This document shows, piece by piece, positions 57,877-64,000 of a stretch of DNA of 64,000 nucleotides (positions are counted from its first letter, which is position 1; each line of letters opens with the position of its first letter). Position numbers and translations under genes: made by a program. This DNA comes from Streptomyces iranensis (GTDB lineage Bacteria; Actinomycetota; Actinomycetes; Streptomycetales; Streptomycetaceae). The notes under the pieces were generated by a model. It had not been told where the DNA came from, searched no databases, and worked only from the letters and a program-made list of their open reading frames with translations. The stretch is from assembly GCF_017874715.1 (NCBI RefSeq), contig NZ_JAGGLR010000004.1, positions 372,001 through 436,000 of the forward strand. Direction: 5' to 3'.

Positions 57877-59273
57877 GGGCCCGCCGGCAGCCGCAGCTCG
57901 AACAGGGCGCCGCCCTCGGGTGCCGTACGGACGGCCAGCGTGCCGCCGTGGCGCACCGCCACGTCCCGCGCGATGGCGAGGCCGAGCCCGGCCCCGCCAT
58001 CGTCGCGGCTGCGGGCGTCGTCGAGCCGTACGAACCGCTCGAAGATCCGCTCCCGCTCGGCCTCGGGCACGCCCGCGCCGTCGTCCGCGACCTCCAGCAC
58101 GGCCCACCGGCCCTCCTCGCGCACCGTCACCCGCACCCCGCTCCGGGCGTGCCGCTGGGCGTTGTCGACCAGATTGCCCAGCACCTGGGCCAGCTGCCCG
58201 CGCAAGCCCGGCACCGCGACCGGCGCCGCCTCGTCCCGCACCGGCACCCGGTCCGCCACCCGCTGGGCCAGCTCCTCGCGCACCAGGGCGTCCAGCGCCA
58301 CCGGTGTCTCCCCTGTGGGCCGCTCCCCCGCGTCCAGCCGGGCCAGCAGCAGCAGATCGGCCGCGAGCCGCTGCAGCCGCACCACGTCCTCCACGGCGCC
58401 GTCCAGGTCCAGCAGCTCCGGATGGGCGGCGCCCACCTCCAGCTGGGTGCGGAGCGAGGCCACCGGGGAGCGCAGCTCATGGGAGGCGTCGGCCACGAAG
58501 GCCCGCTGCCGCTCCACGGACGCCTCCAGCGCCGTGAGCGTCTCGTTGGTGGTCCGGGCCAGCCGCGCCACCTCGTCGTGCGACCCCGGCTCGGGCACCC
58601 GCCGGGCCAGGTCCGTACTCGCCGTGATGGCGGCCATCTCGCGCCGGATGCCCTCCACGGGCCGCAGCGCGCGCCGGGTCACCAGCCAGGTCACGGCCGC
58701 CACGACCACCAGCAACAGCGGCAGCCCGAGCAGCATCGCGTTCCGCACCGTGGTGACCGCGCCGCGCTCGGTGGCCAGCGGGGCGCCCGCGTAGACGGTG
58801 ACGTCCTCGCCCCGGGCGTCGGTGACCTCGACAGCCGCCCAGCGGTACTCCGCCGTCTTGTCGTCGACCCGGGCCGTGCCGGAGCTGTAGTCGGGCGTCG
58901 AGGAGACCTCCCCCGCGCCGCCGTCGTCATCGTCGTCGTCCTCTCCCGGCGCCGCCGGGACCGGCCGTACCGAGGAACTGCCGGTGCCCGTGACGGCCTG
59001 GAGGTCGTCGCTGACGGCGCGGACCCGGTGGTCCTCGTCCACGATCTGCACCGGGGTGTCGTCGCCGAGGTCCAGCTCCTGGTACGGCACCCCACCGGCG
59101 ACCTTGGAGGCCACCGCCCGCGCGGTGGCCCCGGCGTCGACCTCGGCCCGGTCCGCCAGATTGCTCTGCAACACCGCGAGCACCGCGATCCCCGCGGCCA
59201 CCAACGCCACCGCGACCACCACGGTCGCACCCAGCGCCGCCCGCGCCCGTACGGAGCCGAAGACCTTACCCAC
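57873..59273 (-). CDS. Sensor histidine kinase
   Basis: 466 residues: membrane helix (~16-36), extracytoplasmic sensor (~40-175) with an acidic run EDDDDDD (111-117), second membrane helix (~182-200), HAMP (~200-252), HisKA with His265 in ASHELRSP, and HATPase (N box NLVDNAQRH; DDGAGVPEAE; GAGLGLAIA). The acidic sensor suggests cation or cationic-peptide sensing (inference). Overlaps the regulator gene by 8 bases, so transcribed together. Confidence 0.93.
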   Translation of the reverse strand: MGKVFGSVRARAALGATVVVAVALVAAGIAVLAVLQSNLADRAEVDAGATARAVASKVAGGVPYQELDLGDDTPVQIVDEDHRVRAVSDDLQAVTGTGSSSVRPVPAAPGEDDDDDDGGAGEVSSTPDYSSGTARVDDKTAEYRWAAVEVTDARGEDVTVYAGAPLATERGAVTTVRNAMLLGLPLLLVVVAAVTWLVTRRALRPVEGIRREMAAITASTDLARRVPEPGSHDEVARLARTTNETLTALEASVERQRAFVADASHELRSPVASLRTQLEVGAAHPELLDLDGAVEDVVRLQRLAADLLLLARLDAGERPTGETPVALDALVREELAQRVADRVPVRDEAAPVAVPGLRGQLAQVLGNLVDNAQRHARSGVRVTVREEGRWAVLEVADDGAGVPEAERERIFERFVRLDDARSRDDGGAGLGLAIARDVAVRHGGTLAVRTAPEGGALFELRLPAGP

Positions 59274-59922
59274 GGAGCCGGTACCCCGCTCCCCGTACGG
59301 TCTCGATGAACCCCGCGCCCAACTTGCGGCGCAGCGCGCTCACGTACACCTCGACGATGTTGGGGTCGCCGTCATAGGCGAAGTCCCACACATGCTCCAG
59401 GATCTCCGCCTTGGAAACCACGTCCCCCGCCCGCGTCGCCAATTGCTCCAGCACGGAGAACTCCTTGGCGGTCAGCGGCACCTCCCGGCCGTCCCGCTCC
59501 ACCCGGCGCGCGCCCCGGTCCACGGTGAGCGGCCCCACCCGCACCACGGGCGAGGCCCCCGGGCCGCGCCGCCGCAGCAGCGCCCGTACCCGCGCCACCA
59601 GCACCACATACGAGAACGGCTTGGTCAGATAGTCGTCGGCCCCGGTGTCGAGCCCCTCCGCCTCGTCGTACTCGCCGTCCTTGGCGGTGAGCATCAGGAT
59701 CGGCACCTCGTTGCCGACCGCCCGGAGCGCCCCGCACACGCGGTAGCCGTTCAGCCCCGGCAGCATGATGTCGAGGACGACGAGGTCGTACACCCCCTCC
59801 TGCGCACGGTGCAGCCCCTCCTGGCCGTCGTGCACAACATCCACGGCGAACCCCTCCGCACGCAGCCCCTTGGCCAGCGACAGGGCCAGCCGCCGCTCGT
59901 CCTCCACGATCAGCAAACGCAT
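59266..59922 (-). CDS. Response regulator, OmpR/PhoB family
   Basis: 218 residues: receiver with Asp51 in VLDIMLPGLNG and Lys in KPFSYVV, and a C-terminal winged helix (~125-217: LTAKEFSVLEQLATRAG, NIVEVYVSALRRKLG, TVRGAGYRL). It pairs with the kinase downstream. CTTCAG direct repeats lie between it and the divergent PepSY gene, suitable as its binding site, so it may control that gene and itself. Confidence 0.93.
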   Translation of the reverse strand: MRLLIVEDERRLALSLAKGLRAEGFAVDVVHDGQEGLHRAQEGVYDLVVLDIMLPGLNGYRVCGALRAVGNEVPILMLTAKDGEYDEAEGLDTGADDYLTKPFSYVVLVARVRALLRRRGPGASPVVRVGPLTVDRGARRVERDGREVPLTAKEFSVLEQLATRAGDVVSKAEILEHVWDFAYDGDPNIVEVYVSALRRKLGAGFIETVRGAGYRLRG

Positions 59923-59944
59923 GCGACCAGCGTCGCAGAGCGAA

Positions 59945-59982
59945 CCTGAAGATCTCTTCAGGCGGCTTCAGCTGGGCTTCAG
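59945..59982. promoter_or_regulatory. Response-regulator binding region: 18-bp palindrome and CTTCAG repeats
   Basis: CCTGAAGATCTCTTCAGG (59945-59962) is a perfect 18-bp palindrome. CTTCAG occurs at 59956, 59966 and 59977, at 10- and 11-base steps, typical for OmpR-family direct repeats. Lies between the regulator gene (59922) and the PepSY gene (60035). Confidence 0.75.
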
Positions 59983-60034
59983 CATCGATCGGCCAGGGTG
60001 GTTGACGTCCGAACACGAATGGGGAGGAACCCAC

Positions 60035-60562
60035 ATGAAGCGCATCATCATCGCATCTGTCGCCACAGCCGCCCTGGTCACGGGCGGTACGGCCGTCGCG
60101 GTGGCGGGCACCCAGTCCTCCACCCCGGCGGCCGCGTCCACCGGCACCTCGCTGACCCAGGCGGCCGGTGCCGCGCTGAAGGCCGTCCCGGGCACGCTGG
60201 ACTCCATCGACCGCGACCACGGCCGCTGGGAGGCGGACGTCCTGGGCAAGGACGGCAAGTGGCACGAGGTCACGCTGGACGCCAACGGCAAGGTAATCGG
60301 TCAGCACGTCGACAGGGACACCGACCCCGAGGACGCCGCCGAGGCCAAGGCCCTGCGGAACGCCGACGTCTCGGCCACCGAGGCGGCCCGGAAGGCCGCG
60401 TCGGGTTCCACCGTGACCTCGGTGGAGTTCGACGGTGACCGCAGCCCGGTGTGGGAGGTCGAGACCGTCAAGAACCACAAGGAGCGCGACCTGATCGTCG
60501 ACCCGCAGTCCGGCAAGGTCACCCAGGCCCCGGCCGACGACGACCACGGCGACGACGACTAG
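60035..60562 (+). CDS. PepSY-domain secreted protein
   Basis: 175 residues with a signal peptide (1-~28: MKRIIIASVATAALVTGG, AVAVAG), then two PepSY-like units: LKAVPGTLDSIDRDHGRWEA and ARKAASGSTVTSVEFDGDR, each followed by a beta meander (WHEVTLDANGKVI; WEVETVKNHKERDLIVD). Ends in the acidic DDDHGDDD. PepSY proteins often inhibit proteases or bind metals at the surface. Divergent from the kinase/regulator pair and likely under its control. GGGGAGG precedes ATG 60035. Confidence 0.9.
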   Translation: MKRIIIASVATAALVTGGTAVAVAGTQSSTPAAASTGTSLTQAAGAALKAVPGTLDSIDRDHGRWEADVLGKDGKWHEVTLDANGKVIGQHVDRDTDPEDAAEAKALRNADVSATEAARKAASGSTVTSVEFDGDRSPVWEVETVKNHKERDLIVDPQSGKVTQAPADDDHGDDD

Positions 60563-60610
60563 GGAGAGCCGCCGACGAGGCAGGAGGGGGCGGGGTCGGA
60601 GGGGTGGGGT

Positions 60611-60694
60611 CCTGGACGCTTACGTGTATTTACGGCGCCAATCACCGGCCCACGCAAGCCCCCGGCCTATGGCGCCGTAAATATACGGTCCAGG
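60611..60694. terminator. Long inverted repeat, bidirectional terminator
   Basis: CCTGGAC (60611-60617) pairs with GTCCAGG (60688-60694), and TATTTACGGCGCCA (60627-60640) with TGGCGCCGTAAATA (60670-60683). It lies between the convergent PepSY and meaB genes. Degenerate repeats of CGCACCCGGAACGC follow to 60815. Confidence 0.75.
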
Positions 60695-60818
60695 GCCCCG
60701 CCCCGGAGGCCCCGCCCCCGCACCCGGAACGCACCCCCGGCGCACCGGAAACGCACCCGAGCGCACCCCCGGCGCACCCGGAACGCGCCCTCGGCGCACC
60801 CGAACCCGAGCGCACGCG

Positions 60819-61778
60819 CTAGCCCTGCTCGGTCACCGCCGCCACCAGCTCGTCCGCCGCCGTGTACGGGTCCAGCCCGCCCGCGACGACCCGCTCGGCG
60901 AGCGCCCCCAGGCGGCGGTCGCCGTGCAGATCGCCGATCCGCTCCCGCAGCGCGGTCACCGCGATCGTCTCGACCTCGCCCGCCGCCCGCCGCATCCGGC
61001 GCTCGGCGAGCACACCGTGCTCCTCCATCCACGCACGGTGCTTCTCCAGCGCCTCGACGACCTCCTCGATCCCCTCGCCGCGCGCCGCCACGGTCTTCAC
61101 GATCGGCGGCCGCCAGTCGCCCGGCGACCGCGACTCGCCCAGCCCCAGCATGTGGTTGAGCTCACGGGCCGTGGCGTCGGCGCCCTCCCGGTCGGCCTTG
61201 TTGACCACGTACACATCGCCGATCTCCAGGATCCCGGCCTTGGCCGCCTGGATCCCGTCGCCCATCCCCGGCGCGAGCAGCAGCACGCTGGTGTCTGCCT
61301 GGGCGGCGATCTCGACCTCGGACTGGCCGACGCCCACCGTCTCCACCAGGATGACGTCGCAGCCGGCCGCGTCCAGCACCCGGATGGCCTGCGGGGCGGC
61401 CCAGGCGAGCCCGCCGAGATGGCCGCGGGTGGCCATGGAGCGGATGTAGACGCCGGGGTCGGAGGCGTGCTCCGACATCCGCACCCGGTCGCCGAGGAGC
61501 GCCCCGCCGGAGAACGGCGAGGAGGGGTCCACGGCGAGCACGCCCACCCGCTTGCCCGCCCGCCGGTAGGCGGAGACGAGCGCGGAGGTCGACGTGGACT
61601 TGCCGACCCCCGGCGAGCCGGTCACCCCGACCACATACGCGCCGCCGGCCAGCGGAGCGAGCGCGGCCATCACCTCGCGCAGCTGCGGCGAGGCGCCCTC
61701 GACCAGCGAGATCAGCCGGGCGACCGCACGCGGCCGCCCCTGCCGTGCCTGCTCCACCAGCGTGGGCACATCAGCCAT
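60819..61778 (-). CDS. meaB: MeaB GTPase, methylmalonyl-CoA mutase chaperone
   Basis: 319 residues, G3E GTPase: P-loop GSPGVGKST (54-62), DPSSPFSGGALLGDR (Switch/G2 region), VETVGVGQSEV and VNKADREG (NKxD-type). MeaB protects and reloads B12-dependent mutases with cofactor. It ends near the mutase-like icmA and epimerase genes, fitting a shared acyl-CoA pathway. ATG 61778 overlaps no neighbour; the thiolase gene ends 97 bases upstream. Confidence 0.94.
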   Translation of the reverse strand: MADVPTLVEQARQGRPRAVARLISLVEGASPQLREVMAALAPLAGGAYVVGVTGSPGVGKSTSTSALVSAYRRAGKRVGVLAVDPSSPFSGGALLGDRVRMSEHASDPGVYIRSMATRGHLGGLAWAAPQAIRVLDAAGCDVILVETVGVGQSEVEIAAQADTSVLLLAPGMGDGIQAAKAGILEIGDVYVVNKADREGADATARELNHMLGLGESRSPGDWRPPIVKTVAARGEGIEEVVEALEKHRAWMEEHGVLAERRMRRAAGEVETIAVTALRERIGDLHGDRRLGALAERVVAGGLDPYTAADELVAAVTEQG

Positions 61779-61874
61779 GGGTGCCGTACTCCTTATCGCT
61801 CGACCACAATCGCTTGATCACAGTCGCTTGATCACAGCGGAATCCGACGCCCCGCGCGGGAACGCGAGGACCGT

Positions 61875-63071
61875 CTACTTCCCCGCCGGCACCCGCAGGA
61901 TCAGCGCGTCGCCCTGCCCGCCGCCACCGCACAGCCCCGCCGCGCCGGTGCCGCCGCCGCGCCGCCGCAGCTCCAGCGCCAGATGCAGCGCGATGCGCGC
62001 GCCGGACATTCCGATGGGGTGGCCGAGGGCGATCGCGCCCCCATTCACATTCACCTTTTCGGGGGAGACGCCCAGGTCCTTCATTGACTGCACGGCGACC
62101 GCGGAGAACGCCTCGTTGATCTCGATGAGATCGAGGTCGTCCACCGTCAGCCCGTCCTTGCCCAGGGCGTGCGCGATCGCGTTGGACGGCTGCGACTGGA
62201 GCGAGTTGTCGGGTCCCGCCACATTTCCGTGGGCGCCGATCTCGGCGATCCACTCCAGCCCCAGTTCCTCCGCCTTGGCCTTGCTCATCACGACGACCGC
62301 GGCCGCACCGTCGGAGATCTGCGAAGACGTGCCGGCGGTGATCGTCCCGTCCTTGGTGAAGGCGGGCTTCAGCCGGGCCAGCAGCTCCGCGGTGGTCTCG
62401 CCGCGGATGCCCTCGTCCTTGTCGAAGACCACCGGCTCGCCCTTGCGCTGCGGGATCTCCACCGGGGTGATCTCGGCGTCGAAGAGGCCGTTCTTCTGCG
62501 CGGCGGCGGCCCGCTGGTGGGACTGGGCCGCGAACTCGTCCTGCTCGGGGCGCTGGATGCCCAGCCGGGTGTTGTGCTTCTCGGTGGACTCGCCCATGGC
62601 GATGTGCTCGAAGGCGTCCGTCAGCCCGTCGTACGCCATCGCGTCGAGCATCTCGATCGCGCCGTACTTGTACCCCTCACGGGACTTGGGCAGCAGATGG
62701 GGGGCGTTGGTCATGGACTCCTGGCCGCCCGCGACCACGATGTCGAACTCACCGGCGCGGATCAGCTGGTCGGCCAGGGCGATCGCGTCCAGCCCGGAGA
62801 GGCAGACCTTGTTGATCGTGATGGCGGGCACGCTCATCGGGATACCGGCCTTGACCGCCGCCTGACGGGCGGGGATCTGTCCGGTGCCCGCCTGGAGCAC
62901 CTGCCCCATGATCACGTATTGCACCTGCTCGGCACCGACTCCGGCCCGCTCCAGCGCTGCCTTGATCGCGATTCCGCCCAGGTCGGCGCCGGAAAACGAG
63001 CGCAGACTGCCGAGCAGCCGTCCCATGGGCGTGCGCGCGCCCGCCACCATCACAGAGGTCGTACCAGTCAT
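61875..63071 (-). CDS. Acetyl-CoA C-acetyltransferase (thiolase)
   Basis: 398 residues, thiolase II: nucleophile Cys90 in [20 protein letters not shown], then His in [17 protein letters not shown] and the second Cys in [11 protein letters not shown]. Makes acetoacetyl-CoA from two acetyl-CoA or degrades 3-oxoacyl-CoA. Minus strand upstream of meaB; the divergent region to mce is 138 bases. Confidence 0.94.
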   Translation of the reverse strand: MTGTTSVMVAGARTPMGRLLGSLRSFSGADLGGIAIKAALERAGVGAEQVQYVIMGQVLQAGTGQIPARQAAVKAGIPMSVPAITINKVCLSGLDAIALADQLIRAGEFDIVVAGGQESMTNAPHLLPKSREGYKYGAIEMLDAMAYDGLTDAFEHIAMGESTEKHNTRLGIQRPEQDEFAAQSHQRAAAAQKNGLFDAEITPVEIPQRKGEPVVFDKDEGIRGETTAELLARLKPAFTKDGTITAGTSSQISDGAAAVVVMSKAKAEELGLEWIAEIGAHGNVAGPDNSLQSQPSNAIAHALGKDGLTVDDLDLIEINEAFSAVAVQSMKDLGVSPEKVNVNGGAIALGHPIGMSGARIALHLALELRRRGGGTGAAGLCGGGGQGDALILRVPAGK

Positions 63072-63209
63072 TGGTGCGTCCCTTCACGAGAAGAAGGAAG
63101 TTAACGAGGGTTATCGTCAATGTACTGACGAGTACCCGCGCGGTCACCGGCCCATCGGTGTGATCGCGCGCACGTTGCGTAACCGACCGTACGGCGGTGC
63201 ACTGTTCCC

Positions 63210-63662
63210 ATGCTGACGAGAATCGACCACATCGGGATCGCCTGCTCCGACCTCGACAAGACTGTCGAGTTCTACCGTGCCACGTACGGCTTCGAGGTGT
63301 TCCACTCCGAGATCAACGAAGAGCAGGGCGTCCGTGAGGCCATGCTCAAGATCAATGAGACCTCCGACGGCGGGGCCTCCTACCTGCAGCTTCTCGAGCC
63401 GATCCGGGAGGACTCCGCGGTCGGCAAATGGATGGCCAAGAACGGTGAGGGCGTCCACCACATCGCCTTCGGCACCGCCGATGTCGACACCGACTCCGAG
63501 GCCATCCGCGACAAGGGCGTCCGGGTCCTCTACGAACAGCCCCGCCGCGGCTCGATGGACTCCCGCATCACCTTCCTCCACCCCAAGGACTGTCACGGTG
63601 TGCTGACCGAGCTCGTCACCGCCGCGAACCCCGCCGCGCACAAGGACGAAGAGGATCACTAA
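63210..63662 (+). CDS. mce: Methylmalonyl-CoA epimerase
   Basis: 150 residues, VOC fold: RIDHIGIACSDLDKTVEFYR with metal ligand His7, a Gln ligand in SYLQLLEPI, EGVHHIAFGTADV with another His, and a Glu in GVLTELV. Interconverts (R)- and (S)-methylmalonyl-CoA. ATG 63210. Divergent to the thiolase; with meaB and icmA it forms the acyl-CoA neighbourhood. Confidence 0.94.
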   Translation: MLTRIDHIGIACSDLDKTVEFYRATYGFEVFHSEINEEQGVREAMLKINETSDGGASYLQLLEPIREDSAVGKWMAKNGEGVHHIAFGTADVDTDSEAIRDKGVRVLYEQPRRGSMDSRITFLHPKDCHGVLTELVTAANPAAHKDEEDH

Positions 63663-63937
63663 AGCGGACCACTGACCTACCCCTTCCCCGGCCGGTAGAG
63701 TGCTGCATCGGCCGGGGTACGGAAACGGAGAGGGTTCGGCGTCCGGCCCGGACTCCGCCGATGATCTGACACCATTTCTCGGAAGGGCCAGCTCCGGTCC
63801 GACCCGGCACGCACCTCGCCTGGTCGGTACCGCAAGGGAAACCGTCGAGGGACCCCGGGCACCGCAAGGGACCACGGGAGCCTGGAGGGTTACGGAGCCG
63901 GCCGCCAATGCGACCAGGGGACGGATGGGACCGCGCA
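63663..63937. other. Intergenic leader before the last gene
   Basis: 275 bases with the mce terminator (63686-63717); short frames read through it but lack coding bias and families. No clear promoter element was identified by eye. Confidence 0.5.
63686..63717 (+). terminator. Terminator after mce
   Basis: CCCCGGCCG (63686-63694) pairs with CGGCCGGGG (63709-63717), a 9-bp GC-rich stem 24 bases past the mce stop. Confidence 0.7.
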
Positions 63938-64000
63938 GTGCGGGGCTACGACCGCTACGAGCCTGACGATCAGCTCTCGAAGTTCGAGGCCGAGATGGAG
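63938..64000 (+). CDS. Start of a probable coiled-coil polarity protein (Scy-like), truncated by window end
   Basis: GTG 63938 opens a frame reading VRGYDRYEPDDQLSKFEAEME to the window end. Downstream of mce, the S. coelicolor order is scy then filP (from memory), and the acidic, Lys/Glu-rich start fits a coiled-coil protein. Only 21 residues are visible, so the identity rests on position and this fragment. Confidence 0.55.
   Translation, partial: MRGYDRYEPDDQLSKFEAEME

Noticed and set aside
60700..60815. Repeats of CGCACCCGGAACGC as a CRISPR or origin
   Set aside because: Degenerate and contiguous, no spacers or Cas genes; low-complexity intergenic sequence.

Overview
The window is high-GC DNA with the codon bias, GTG/TTG starts, leaderless promoters, DUF397/XRE/HATPase regulatory genes and DUF6114/DUF6230 families of a Streptomyces chromosome. 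From memory (not searched), the order pfkA-pta-ackA-pyk ... thioredoxin-TetR-icmA ... meaB-thiolase-mce-coiled-coil gene between 38 and 64 kb matches the conserved core around S. coelicolor SCO5426-SCO5397. The left half is more mosaic.

Layout. 0-7.5 kb: end of a CitA/DcuS-type sensor kinase and its response regulator, an HxlR/RibD-like divergent pair lying between two almost identical 240-bp copies of the response-regulator 3' end, a decayed two-component remnant, a TDT-family dicarboxylate-type transporter, and a stand-alone 2-oxoglutarate dehydrogenase E1. 7.5-12.3 kb: a GlxA-type regulator, a secreted GH18 chitinase, then a sugar-type ABC operon (lipoprotein, MalF-type permease). The expected MalG-type permease lies only at 27.9 kb. 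The 15.6 kb between them holds two TetR/FAD-monooxygenase modules, a TetR-zinc finger/NmrA pair, a prolyl aminopeptidase, a complete three-gene graspetide RiPP cluster (tgmA-tgmB-tgmC, 18.8-21.3 kb) with an XRE/DUF397/HATPase regulatory group, a deacetylase-glycosyltransferase fusion with a degenerate deacetylase half, and an LCP protein. A 17-bp near-identical direct repeat marks both junctions.

28.8-35.5 kb: a minus-strand operon with Lrp regulator, Rieske oxygenase, [3Fe-4S] ferredoxin, ferredoxin reductase, APC permease, SDR and zinc alcohol dehydrogenase. It reads as an uncharacterised catabolic pathway, possibly for an N-methylated or quaternary amine. 35.5-44.2 kb: two paralogous membrane-anchored proteins, then phosphofructokinase, Pta-AckA and pyruvate kinase (lower glycolysis and acetate overflow). 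44.2-57.9 kb: a secreted/membrane trio, a CnoX-like thioredoxin, isobutyryl-CoA mutase large subunit, several one-component regulators and a three-gene AIM24 operon. 57.9-64 kb: a two-component system with a PepSY partner, MeaB, acetyl-CoA acetyltransferase, methylmalonyl-CoA epimerase (acyl-CoA and propionyl metabolism, linked to icmA), and the first codons of a probable Scy-like polarity protein.

The most notable item is the graspetide cluster: its precursor carries an Asp-Gly that a PIMT-like methyltransferase could convert to an aspartimide. No tRNA, rRNA, CRISPR array, transposase or integrase was recognised.
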